NCBI GenBank assembly: GCA_945859605.1
Contig: OX243811.1
Location: 60,586,116-60,650,115 of the forward strand
Direction: 5' to 3'
Length of the DNA: 64,000 bases
DNA from: Lumbricus rubellus
Lineage: Eukaryota; Annelida; Clitellata; Crassiclitellata; Lumbricidae
Shown piece by piece: positions 18,801 through 29,700 of the stretch. Each line of letters begins with the position of its first letter. Positions within the stretch are counted from its first letter, which is position 1. Below the pieces are notes generated by a model. That model worked only from the letters and a program-made list of their open reading frames with translations, had not been told where the DNA came from and made no database searches. The position numbers and the translations under genes are program-made.

Positions 18801-21800
18801 AAAGGTTTTGAACGCTATAAATTTGTCAACATTCCGAGGAGAAACAAGGCCGTTGTAAGAGAAATATTCTGTGAGAGGAATTTCTACTGGAATAGAAAGC
18901 TGAAAGATTTCCTACAAAATATTCTCTGGAATGGCAGGAAAGTAAACTGTGTCATTTTGCAATAATAATTTTCGATAGAATATTATCGATTGTGTATTTT
19001 ATGAATGTTTGATAATAATTACTGACGAGAATAGTCAGATAATTCATTTTATCTTTATTTAAGAAATATAAATGCAAAGTAGATTGTACCGAAATTAACA
19101 AAGACAATAATCGATTTAGGCTGAACTGTAAATTTAAATAATTGGATCCCGAGGCGATCCCTTTCGATCCTATCGTTATTGTTTGAAAACAGGGCGTTCA
19201 CCTGTTCGTCGATAGGCCTCCTCTGTCTCTAAAATGATAAAACAATTGTCATAATAAATAGAACTTTAATAAATAATTAAGGAGAAAATCTGAAAAAAGC
19301 AATACTTGAATTCTGTTATGACTAATAAGAAAAGAAATAATAATGTCTAAAAATGAAATGGAAAAGGAGGAAGAATGCGAGAGGATTGAGTCAGAAGGAG
19401 AAGGCTTAGACGACTTTGATTCCATTCAGCTGGAGGGGACCGATGAGGACCTACTTGATAGGATTAAGGGACCAGAAGAGAGGTTCGAAGTTATGTCCCA
19501 GGGGCTGTTGAAAATAATAGAGCGCTTTGATACCTTGGCCTCCATTGTTAGTGAGAACCAGGAGGGATTGGTGAGAGGAGATGAAGAATCTAACTGAATT
19601 GCTTTCGAGGGGAGTTGGGCCTGAGAAATCTGTTGAATGGGGAACAAACCCAGATAAGTCCTCAAGGGGGGCTGTCGTCGTCGACCAAACGACCGTAGGA
19701 ATTTGTCCAGCCACCCCTCGCCCATTTCCTGGTGTAGAACTTGATGAAGAGACCCAATTCCCAACGGAAGTAAGAACCACGGTTGCTGGCCGGGCTCCAG
19801 AAGAAGAATATCTTTCCTTAGAACCTGGGGTTAGGTTTTCCCTGTCCGAGGACCTGGCAAAGTACTCATTTCCCCAACAGTTAGCCCTCTCGCGGGTGGT
19901 CCAGTCCGGAACTCTTAATTCAAGAATAGGCGGCCACCTGGCGAGTAAGCACGGCGCTACACAATTATATATTTATATATGCACAAATTATAAAAAAATT
20001 ATATGCATAGATATAACCATAAGGAAAAAAAAGATATTCAGACTCACAAAGCAACCACACAAAGGCGATAATTACACCCCAGGAATTCGAAGTTACGGCA
20101 CTTTTAAGTTTATCAACTTGCACTGACACTAAACTACGGATCCAAGAGTTAAGAAAGCCTTGTGGATGGCAGCTCGTGTATCATAGGCCTACTATTATCA
20201 ATCGGGTTAGAAAGCGCTTCTCTCGTTTACACATGTCATCGTTGTAAGATGAACAGGAGTCTACCCACTTTAAGATTATTGGAAATGATCAGACAGAGCA
20301 CAGCGCATACTACACCAGTGGTCTCAAACAGGCGGGTTGAATGGCGCGCGCAGATCTAATATAAGCTTGCATGGTAGCTGTAAAAGTTCAAATTGATAAA
20401 ATATTTATTCCTTGATTAACTTTGGTATCTAGGCTAAATGTGTCTGTACAGGACAAAAGACCTGAAGATTGAAACAAGTGCATGCCTTGGCGGATGTTCG
20501 ACTCCAGAGAACATATTATACATGCTGATTATACTTACCAACGGTTATGGCTGACGTGAAGCAGTTGTAGTTTGATGTTGACAATTGAGCATCGCACTCG
20601 AACGACGCAACTGAAGGAAAGTAACCGGGAATCTCGATGTACGAGATGAGTTGGTTTCCAACTGTTGCAGTAGTTGCGTTGCCTACAATCGTTCCTTTGC
20701 TGTCTTTCCAGGTTATGACCGGTGTCTCAGTCCCAATGTTGTTGTAGGTACATATCAACTTCACGTATTGTCCCAGGTACATTTGACCTGTTGATTTGTT
20801 GCTAGAACAGACGAGGGGATTTACTGCAGTCGTCAATGACAAGAAGGGGTTTGAGACAAGGGATGAGCCTGTTGATTGCAGAGTCGATGCCGATGTAGTC
20901 TGGACACCTGTTTTGGTTGTTGTCTGACCACCTGGTTTGGCTGTTGTCTGACCACCTGTTTTGGTTGTTGTCTGACCACCTGTTTTGGTTGCTGTCTGAC
21001 CACCTGGTTTGGTTGTTGTCTGACCACCTGTTTTGGTTGTTGTCTGACCACCTGTTTTGGTTGCTGTCTGACCACCTGTTGTGGCTGTTGTCTGACCACC
21101 TGTTGCGCTTGTTGTCTGACCACCTGATTTGATTGTTGTTTGACCACCTGTTGTGGCTGTTGTCTGACCACCTGTTGTAGTTGTTGTCTGACCACCTGTT
21201 TTGATTGTTGTCTGACCACCTGTTGTGGTTGTTGTCTGACCACCTGTTGTGGTTGTTGTCTGACCACCTGTTGTAGTTGTTGTCTGACCACCTGTTGTGG
21301 TTGTTGTCTGACCACCTGTTGTGGTTGTTGTCTGACCACCTGTCGTGGTTGTTGTCTGACCACCTGAATGAACTGTAGCATGTGAAGTTACACCGAAAAC
21401 GGTTGTAGCCTGTGTAGAATCTGGTGCACTTGTAGTCTGTAGCTCTGCCCCAACTGTAGTCTCTGACGAGAACGTATTGTCAGCCTGTGTCTGTGATTTG
21501 GTTGTAGTTGGTGCTACAAACTGAGTCGTAGTCGGCAGTTTCACTGTTGTCGTTCGTATCGCTTGCAACGTTGTTTTCTGCAGCCCTTTATCAGACACAA
21601 AATGAATATATCACGTATGAGCTTTAACTATTACGAAAATCACTCGTTGTCATGGTAGAGCGCAACATAAGACACAACACAGACGTAACACAACGCAGCA
21701 TAACTATAGCGCCGCGTAACACAATACACATCATAACATAAAACGGTATAGGGCCTATACAATGTGTCATGTCACGACATACAAGACTTAGTATGGATGC

Positions 21801-23932
21801 TAAATGATTCAATTTTAAATCTATATCTCCTCATTAATTTAAATCTCAATTATAGGGTTACATTATTTTCATGAGATGAGCGAAGGCGTCTGTTAGATCA
21901 AGAGGATAATTTAAACCATAAGCATCTAGCTAGAAAACAGCAGCCATTCAAGATGCTTAGCCATTATGAGCCACTTTAATTTTGGCCATTAGGCCTAGTC
22001 GCTTTATTGTGTATGCGATGCCGCAATGCATGATTTATTTTCTAACCTTATTAATTATTAAAGAATGTAACATAAAGACAGTAGTAGCTAATTGTTACAT
22101 AACGCTTGAAAGTGACCTATTATTCAAAAAATTCCTACTTACCGCTCTTCAGACAGCTCTGCTCCTCTGGAATCTGTCATAGATAATTAATATAACAAAC
22201 TGATAATAGACTAAGCTTAGGCCCTATTCAATATAGTAGGCTATTCATTGTATGCGTGCAACTGCGCATCATCTACTTATAAATCGATTATGAATCAGAA
22301 TTACATTTTTTTCTTCAAGGCACCTAGTCCATGATCGCCTTAGAGCACCAGGCTACTCTACGTGCAGAAACGCATTACGAATGAAAAGATATTATTGACG
22401 TTTGTTGATCAAACAAGCAGTCGAAATTGATAGAAAAAGGCACGGATATATTTCGCTACAATTTCATTAGCAACAAAAAAGTGGAATCTTGTAAAACGTT
22501 GAACAAAAGCTGGCATCATAGAATTTCCTACCGATGCACGCGCATTAATCAATTAAAACCGGCTTAATATGACCGTCATAAAATGATATGCACAATTAAC
22601 GTTCAAGACACCAAAAGAATAGATAGGCTAATTTTAAGTCCTGCATGTTGTGCAAAGTCTTTCAAATCTTGAATTTTGCTTGACCTAAATGTTAAATTTT
22701 CCTGCATTACAATAAATTACAGTAAGCCTACTCAGTATTTCTGAGCCTGTCTGAACAACGTAGGCCTTCACAATAATTTATCGGAGAATAGATTTTTAAC
22801 AGATTACGCTAAATATAGGCCTATGAACGACACCTAATGACCGATGATCCGGGATGCCACTCTGAATTTTAAAAAGTCAGATGCGGTAGAAAAACTATCA
22901 GAAAAGGCTAGATTGACAATTTCTCTGGAAAATACATGGATTTTTCCATTTTTCCGGCTTGAAATTTCTGACGATCCGTTTTTTAGTCATCTGATGATTA
23001 AAACAAACGTGCTTTCTTCTTCCCGATAAAATGTCTGATGAACCTTTTTTTGGTATTTTGCTCCAAAATTTACAATTTTTAGTCCAAATTCAATTTTTAA
23101 AGACTTTTCTCGCGTGCATTTTCACCTTTAAAAATCAATTTTTATGTAAAATGTGGGGAAAATCCGCCGTGAGGAAAAAAGCTACATCCTGAGAGAAAAA
23201 ACCTAGACAAGACCGAAAATACCGATGATGATGGCCGTTAATGTCAAAATACCCAGATCTAGGTGAGGCGCTTTATAAATCCAAAAATAGAATAGAACAG
23301 AATAGAAAAAGTTATGAATGGCATTCCTGCCAATGATGATGATGGCCGTTAATGTCAATACAACAAAGAACTTCACATTGCTTCTTAGAGCCTGAGTAAT
23401 CATAATAAAATTGAGCCTGACTAATCATGATAATTAGAGCCTGAGTAATCATAATAAATTTGGCTATTTAACTAGGGCGAAAACGAAAAATAATAGTAAT
23501 AATAACGATAATAGATAACGTAATAGGCCTAATAATACCAACGACAACAATGATAAAACCAGAAATAAGACTTTACTAAATAGAAACTAACAATTTATTG
23601 CAGCATACCTGGTAGAAGGTGCAGCCGTATTGAAACGAACAGGATTGTGGGTTGAAGTTAAACAGTTCGCACGTTCTCGTTTTCTTCTTGTAGTTGAAGC
23701 TGGTACATTTGGGAAGCTGTCTGCATTGCAGGGAACACTGTGCTCCAGGACTGATGCACGAAGAACCCTGGGGCAAGGTGTCCAGACTGACAACGGACGA
23801 TGGTGGGTCTGTTGAACAGGTGAACGTACCATTTGGAGTGGTCGCCTTCTGGAACTGTTGCTCCCCGATGACCATCTCAGTAGAAAGTACTATTAGTATC
23901 AATGGCAAAATGCGGATATTTTGGAAATGCAT
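15596..23932 (-). CDS. Gene A2: secreted PAN/apple - long mucin - Ig - C-type lectin-like protein
   Basis: I predict five coding exons: 23609-23932, 22143-22173, 20539-21585, 17571-17756 and 15596-15882, totalling 1875 nt and 624 aa with a whole number of codons. The layout is that of A1, and the PAN and lectin exons are nearly identical to A1, which suggests a recent duplication or gene conversion. The main difference is an array of 20 octapeptides (GGQTTTTT type) that lengthens the mucin stalk to about 260 residues. The product is predicted to be secreted. The lectin domain has EPT and no WND. A hAT-like MITE (17224-17563) is inserted at the exon 4 donor without destroying it. Intron 3 holds a repeat (17802-18209) and a 1.6 kb LTR-like insertion (18360-19961). 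Confidence 0.85.
16083..16345 (+). mobile_element. Non-LTR retrotransposon 3' end with GATT tail
   Basis: Ends GCGCCTCTGAGTAGGTACC ... AACGCTATAAAAATTTTGATT GATT GATT. The same 3' end follows a reverse-transcriptase C-terminal frame at 57620-57905 and appears reversed at 44375-44455. A1 lacks this insertion at the equivalent place. Confidence 0.7.
17224..17563. mobile_element. hAT-like MITE, 340 bp, at the A2 exon 4 donor
   Basis: The ends CAGGGGTGTCAAA and TTTGACACCCCTG are perfect inverted repeats with GC-rich GGCCCGC inner repeats. The 8 bp duplication CACTAACG is exact (17216-17223 and 17564-17571). On the gene strand this duplicate is the last exon base plus the first seven intron bases, so the 5' splice site was copied rather than broken. 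Confidence 0.94.
17571..17756 (-). CDS. A2 exon 4: first half of the C-type lectin-like domain
   Basis: 186 bp, as in A1. It encodes VCPSGFDYV, SCYKVIL, VNWSGAQQAC, and MITSNVEQ...SYLKGYF. The acceptor is attaatcacag. The donor gttagtg is followed at once by the MITE end CAGGGG. Confidence 0.9.
17802..18209. repeat. Dispersed repeat insertion with internal tandem duplication
   Basis: Absent from A1 (compare 8025-8045). It begins AGCTGAACCCGGCCACGCG and contains two copies of a unit of about 108 bp starting GGCCGCAATCGAATG. A reversed relative lies at about 31655-32003, ending CAAAGCGTGGCTGGGAACAG. Class not determined. Confidence 0.7.
18360..19961. mobile_element. LTR-like insertion, 1.6 kb, TG...CA ends
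   Basis: Absent from A1 intron 3. It starts TGTAACGATGG and ends GGCGCTACA, with a 4 bp duplication CAAT on both sides (18356-18359, 19962-19965). This fits a long solo LTR or a non-autonomous LTR element. It contains a short acidic frame (19343-19597, MSKNEMEKEEECERIES...) that overlaps a second frame from 19581. Neither shows a known domain. Confidence 0.6.
20539..21585 (-). CDS. A2 exon 3: expanded mucin-like repeat and Ig-like domain
   Basis: 1047 bp, phase 1 at both ends. After TTTVKLPTTTQFV and one PDSTQAT unit come 19 GGQ-starting octapeptides plus one GVQ unit. The Ig-like domain has LICTYNN, ITWKDSKG and FECDAQL, as in A1. The donor is gtaagt. The Gln/Arg, Cys/Thr and Trp/Leu open frames in other phases are shadows of the 24 bp repeat. 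Confidence 0.9.
20885..21364 (-). repeat. 24 bp coding minisatellite, 20 units
   Basis: 480 bp of 24 bp units encoding GGQTT(T/A/I)(T/K)(T/P). Units near the N-terminal side are most uniform (TTTTT), and those toward the Ig domain alternate TTTKT and TATKT. A1 has three units and A3 only degenerate remnants. It is a protein-coding VNTR, not CRISPR. Confidence 0.95.
22143..22173 (-). CDS. A2 exon 2: 31 bp micro-exon
   Basis: Acceptor ctatgacag, donor gtaagt. It encodes IPEEQSCLKS plus one base of a Gly codon completed by exon 3. Confidence 0.82.
22200..23600. other. A2 intron 1, no further gene seen
   Basis: The intron holds decayed repeat sequence, including fragments near 22960-23040 with the TCAGAxxAAAAxGG style of the window's MITEs. 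Two short similar tracts (GATGATGATGGCCGTTAATGTC) lie near 23222 and 23334. No additional exon is supported. Confidence 0.5.
23609..23932 (-). CDS. A2 exon 1: signal peptide and PAN/apple-like domain
   Basis: The ATG at 23930-23932 starts MHFQNIRILPLILIVLS, a signal peptide. The domain differs from A1 at very few residues (for example KATTPNG for KVTTPNG and CSLQC for CSMQC). The donor is gtatgc. Confidence 0.9.
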
Positions 23933-24400
23933 GGCTTCGTTTTAGCTGAAACGGTAGTTTCTCGCGACAATTTGGATAGCTCTCTCTCTCTCTTTCTCTA
24001 TGTGGAAAAGTCGACTGAAGGTGACACCACACAACAACGTTAGCCTGCTCCAGATAGCTGCTGCCAGTTGAATAAGCACCTCTCAACTGACGTTTAGGAA
24101 ACAATTGACTCTTCATTATGTTGGAACCCAGTCGACTAGCAACTGCTGTAGAAAATCGATTCGCTAAACTCATCACAGACACTTGATTTTGTAGGAACAG
24201 AAAGAGAGGGTAGCCGTGCGCACTGCGCAGACAGAGCACTGGGACGAGACAAAGACCGGATCATGCTGCAATGATAGGCTTACTTGTTTGACACAAACTG
24301 CATAGAACAATTGACGTTAATATGGATTAGTTGCCAGGCAACCATTCAGTGAAAACCCAAGTGGAGTTCAACAGACAACAATGGGAAACGTGTTGCTAAC
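23933..24400 (-). promoter_or_regulatory. Conserved upstream flank of A2
   Basis: Collinear with 11492-11960 above A1, including a short CT microsatellite near 23980 and the GCGCACTGCGCAGACAGAG block. Likely 5' UTR and promoter, with no defined element. Confidence 0.4.
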
Positions 24401-24403
24401 AGC

Positions 24404-24650
24404 GGAAGGTTGCGGGTTCGACTCCGGGTAACGACCTTGGGCAAGTTGTTTACGCACACGTGCCTCTGTCACCAAGCAGTAGCCTATAATTTGGTACCGG
24501 CGTAAGCTGGGAAGTAAACAGCAAGTCCTGCGATACACTGGCCCCGTGTTCAGGACCTTGGGCTACGTCCATTGTTGGCTCAGGGCCATGGGAAAGGAGA
24601 TGAGCGCCTCCCTATGTTCCTCATGGAACGGGATAGGTCTTTACTTTTTT
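24404..24650 (+). mobile_element. tRNA-derived SINE, 5' truncated
   Basis: The same family as 12200-12487 but on the plus strand. It starts inside the tRNA-like head (box B GGTTCGACTCC). The body is shared (ACGACCTTGGGCAAGTTGTT, GGTACCGGCGTAAGCTGGG) and it ends in CTTTACTTTTTTTT. The two copies entered independently. Confidence 0.8.
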
Positions 24651-25129
24651 TTTTATCAAATCAAGTCCGCAATAGCCAGAGTTGCCGTTTCCGTTCCGGT
24701 GCCAGGTCAAAATCCGGTGAGGTCAAGCCGAGGAAACAGCGTGGTGCTACGGTGGTTGTCGGTAATGGTGGTAGTTGGGTAATGGAAACTGATTGGAATA
24801 TAGATAGGATAGCTTGAAGAGTTCGGTTTTCAGTCGTGAATGGAAAGCAGCAGAGGTGAGTGCGAGCGGAGGAGAGGCTGAATTTGGAGGGGAGATTGGG
24901 GCGATAGGAGGATGAGTAAGCATGCAGAGGTAAGTTAGGAGTCCATTCCAAAGAGCTGGTGCAGCATAGACTAAGGAGCGGTTGCAGAATTAAAAAGAAT
25001 GATACTGGAGGCCGAGGGAGAGAAAGATATGGCGATGTGCGAGTAGACCTGGGCGGTTGGATAGTTATTAGTTGACGAATGTAGGAGGGCTGAGAGGTTT
25101 TAACGTGACATAGTCTACAATCTACATGT

Positions 25130-25640
25130 AGTCGACAGTTATTTATGCTGCAACCTTGCAACTTTAATCATGCCAGAAGCCCGTGGGCCTACGTTTTTGA
25201 AGTTTTCACATTCAAAATAGTTGAGTGTTGACATGCCATTGATTCCTTCGAGATTCGAGTTTCGTGCCCTGCGCGCTGAAACCAGATGACTCGGTGGCAT
25301 AAATGGGATGGCACACGGACAATGACCGTGCCGCAATCGATGTTCAATGTACGGCCGAGTGAGACTTGATAAAGCACTGTCATTGTCAGCCATGTCTGGT
25401 GGGCACACTATGCATGAATGTGTAGGCTATATGGAGACACAAATAACACTCTGGCGCTTTTTGAGCAACTGACAACTGCACTGGTGAATGTATACTAGGC
25501 CTATAGGCCTATACCGTAAAACAGTAAAGACCGTTAGTGAATTAAGATTAAGTCAATAAATTAGGACAGCTGGCTGAAAGAATCACTCTTGGTGAACTCT
25601 CGACTCTGGCAGGCATTCAGAGCCTAGCCGATGGATTGAC
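25130..25640. other. Duplicated upstream block (copy 2)
   Basis: Paralogue of 12505-12960, 1.2 kb upstream of the A2 start. Single-base indels change the reading frame relative to copy 1, which argues against a coding role. Confidence 0.65.
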
Positions 25641-25649
25641 CTCCATAAA

Positions 25650-26430
25650 TTATAATAGACATCAAGCTTTGAATCAATAGGGTGGTCCAATCTCGACCAA
25701 GATATGTTGCTGAGTCTAACTGCGGAAGTTTTCACGAACCGACTTTTGCTTCGACTACACTCGCTTGTTGTCGTGATTGTTCCAGATTCAAAATCTTATT
25801 AGCTGTCACGATTTTTAGCCCACAACCAGTCATGTGTGAGTCCTGTCACGGCTGAAAGTGAGCCGGATCGGTCGGGTCGGCAACCCGGCATCGATTTTCT
25901 TTACCAGCTGTTGCCGGATCTCAGCCAGGTCGCATGGTTGACATTCAATCTAATATACCAATTACCGAGTATCTGACAACTTTAACAATTGATAATTTTA
26001 CAGTTATACTTACATTTTATTCGACTCTTTTGACGAACATTTTGTTAACCCTCATAAGAACAAGCGGAAAACCAACTTAATGTGAATAAAGGGGGTCTAA
26101 AATAGCTCATATGAATAGTCTGGGTTTTCTGGGGGTTTTCGGAAGGAAATTTGGGCTTATTTCTGAAATCTCAGTGGCAACACTGATAACATAACCATCG
26201 ATGAACATAACACGGAAGTGGGATGAGGTATGAAAATCTTCAGACTAACAGAAGAAGCGGGATGAATTTTCTGATTTTTTTAGTGCAATAGGCCTAAATG
26301 CAATGATTGTTGTAGCCTAAATCGAGTGTCCGGGGGTTAATCTGAAATCAGTTTCAAGTTACCGGGGGTAATGTTTAGGAGGGGTAATCTGGAACCTTTA
26401 CACCGGCACCGTCTGTGTCATATAAAAACC
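25650..26430. other. Intergenic, A2 to B1
   Basis: No exon, RNA gene or defined transposon end is supported here. Confidence 0.4.
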
Positions 26431-26435
26431 TTAAT

Positions 26436-26734
26436 TCAAAGAGAAAGGATCAAATTCGCAATGGGACAGGTTTTTGCACTGCAAACATCGTCATTCCAGG
26501 AGCATAATTTATCTTGCATGACTATTGTGCAAAAGATGATCTGATTGCCGCAGTTTGGTTCGCCGGTGTTCCAGTTTTTGTAGTTCAGCGCCACTTCTAT
26601 TCCACCGACTGGATTCCAGAATTGACTGGCGGCTGGGCAACTTCCTGGCATCTTTTTCAGATTCTTAACAATGCCGCTTGTCCACGCAGACTTTCCAGCA
26701 CCGGAAATGGAAAAGACCGAGGAATTGGCGTTTT
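26436..26734 (-). CDS. B1 exon 5: second half of the C-type lectin-like domain, frameshifted tail
   Basis: The acceptor is cgtgattatctgcag. It encodes SAWTSGIV, CPAASQFWNP, NYKNWNTGEPNC, CSWNDDVC and then KTCPIANLILSL before the stop. B2 reads KTCPLCEFDPFSLN here. A one-base deletion around 26460 explains the difference. B1 also has a one-codon insertion (PAAS). Confidence 0.82.
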
Positions 26735-29700
26735 CTGCAGATAATCACGTATACAAAGAAAGATTCCGCTCAAGAGCAAAATGATACACGACAGTGGCGT
26801 AGACAAGAATTTCTGCCGGATACTTGTTTTTCTTATATAATTGGACAAATATTCTTCACAACTCGAGTGCCCAAGGCATTTTTTGGTACACGAAGGCACA
26901 AAGGGGGGGTCCGCGCGGACCCCAGCGTTTCCATGCTAATTTCTTGAGAAGGGATTGGAATATCGTTACAGAATTTAGTTTCATGTAATCCCAAATGAAT
27001 TTGCAATCGATTGGTGTATCTTATAGCACAATAGCACCACCTGCATGGTGCAAAGTAATAGTGTGAAAATCTCGGGATACACATTTTATGCTTGCTTGCG
27101 TTAGGCTATTTACCGAAGGAAGCCTATAAGCTTGCGTCCGGCGCGGACCCCAGCGTGTTCATGTTAATATCTTGAGAAGCGATTGGAATATCGTTGTAAA
27201 ATTTAGTTGTAAGTAATCCCAACTAAATTTGCAATCGATTGATATATATTATATCACAATAGCACCACCTGGTATAAAATAGTAGCTATTGATCAGTAGC
27301 CATACGCATGCATGACTAATAGCCGTATATCTTGCGGTACCCTTAGTATAGGCCTATGCTGTGGTTGTGGGGTACAGCCTACAGGGTTGGACAATACTCA
27401 CTCAAAATATACCATTCTATGCCCAAATGGTTGGTATAGGAATACCTAAAAGCATTTTTTCACATCCATAGCCTTTAAAAAGTTATCCGGGAAAAACCGG
27501 CCAGGGGTCCGATCGGACCCCCCACCTTGGGCACTCGAGGGTTAAAAAACGTTTTTCCTAAGCTACGCCACTGATACACGATGTGATAGTCTATAACATA
27601 GGATTTCAAGTGCACATCAAACGCCTTATCTACCATTGAAAGACACAATCATTCTATGCGTAGGCCTATTCAGTGCCACTTGAATATTCACGTTGTTTAG
27701 TATAATTAGAATATCAACCCAAAATTAAAGGTGGGATTGAGTGAAAAGTGGTATTAAACTTGCTGTCTGGTTAGCATTATATAATTTTAGTGCAAAGTGG
27801 CGTTAAAGTTATATTTAGCCTACTACTTAGCCTACTTAAATTTCCGAATAGGCTAGACATATTATGTGAATTGGACTGCACATGAATTTATTCAGGTTCC
27901 GGCTCATGGAACAAGCACATGGAGCATTTGTGCATGGCCCTCAGACCACATCACCTAGACACACCTATATTATAATTATTTGACCAGGAACATTCAAGCA
28001 GAAATTTGCAACGATCACACCAATTTTTAAGCAGGGAAATAAGCAGGATTTATGTAATTATCGGCAAATATTATGTATACTACTTTATTTTTCAAAATTA
28101 TTAGAGAAAGTAGTTTACCAGCGTTTAAACGATTATGTGGCTAAAAGGACCATTATTCACCCATCGCAACATGGTTTTAGACCAGGTCATTCCACTGTGC
28201 TTCCATTAATTAATATTCAAGATAAAGTATCACAAGCTTTTGATCGAAATGAATTTTCTATTGGAATATTTCTTGACTTATCTAAAGCATTTGATACTGT
28301 GGACCATGTAATACTTATTAATAAATTGCATAACTATGGTATACGAGGTTTACCTCTTTTGTGGTTTAAAGACTACTTAAATAATCGATTCTAGCAAGTT
28401 AAATGCAATGGTTCCAACTCTACTTTTCAACTTATTAAATATGGAGTACCACAGGGTTCTGTTCTTTGACCCTTAGGCTACTATTTCTTTTATATATAAA
28501 TTATCTAACTAACTCGTCCTCATTACTAGAATTCGTACTTTTTGCCGACGATTCTAACGTCTTCATTTCAAGTGGCAATTGTGATGACTTACTTATGATA
28601 TTGAATGAAGAACTAAAAATATATCCCAGTGGTCTAAAGCAAATAACTTATCTCTAAAACTTAATAAAACCAATATTATTATATTTTATTTTCCTCCCAT
28701 AGAAAGATTATTAAAACAAACTCTGCAAAATGTGGACACAAATGGGGACCCGTTTGAATTTATGTTGAAATCGCTTCACAATATTCTACCTGATGAATTC
28801 ACTAATCTGTTTAAGTCATGCTCAGACCTTCATTCTTATGAAACAAGAAGTGCGCTTTGTTTAAGAACTGAATTTGCTAGAATAAACTCCCGTAAATTTT
28901 CTATGTTGTCGGGGTCCATTGTTATGGAATAGTTTGCCGCAAATCCTAAAAGCTTATCCTAATATTAACCGATTTTAAAATAAACCAACGAAAATGGCTA
29001 ATAGATGCAAATAACTGAAATTAAAATTATTTTTTCAACTTCATTCAAATGTGCCCCTCTGTATAGTGTGTTGGATTGAGGTGCCTGTCACCTTGCTGTG
29101 ATGTTATGCTAGTTGTGTTTAACTCGTCTCATCTACTGTTGCTTTTGTTTTTTCGTCAAATTGTAGTGCGTATCTATCAAAATTAATTATTTAATAATTT
29201 GTTTGGGGGCCCTATTAGCGGGATTTCCTCTCTTCTGGGTCTCCATTTGTGTCCACTTTTGCACAAGTTTTTTTAAAAACCTCGCATTACAGGTCTAGGG
29301 AAAATTTTCCACACTGGTATAACTTAACCCTAGAAGGCTAGAACCACTAGGTTTTTGCGGGAGCAGGACAATACCCCCGGACGAAACTCCCCGGACAAAA
29401 CCCCCGGACAAAACCCCCCGGACAAAACCCCTCGGATAACCCCACCCCCGGGTTAAAACCCCCAGGCCAAAACCCCCCCGGCATAAAACCCACCCACCAG
29501 CTCCGTAATCAGGTGACAAATTGAAGAGGTGTTAAATAAGTAACTGTAACGGCGTTAAAGGGTAGGTAGAGCCTGCTTGAAATCTATTTAGACTATCTAA
29601 AGAACAGGATAATACTTGGTAGACTCGTAACTAATTATTTATAATAGTGAGCCATTTGACTATAAATTCCACCATTTCGCTTGTCTAAATATCTTAGCTT

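Noticed and set aside
20833..21381. Gln/Arg-rich, Cys/Thr-rich and Trp/Leu-rich frames over the 24 bp array; possible CRISPR
   Set aside because: Only the Thr frame has matching splice phases and an Ig domain downstream. The units abut without spacers, so it is not CRISPR.
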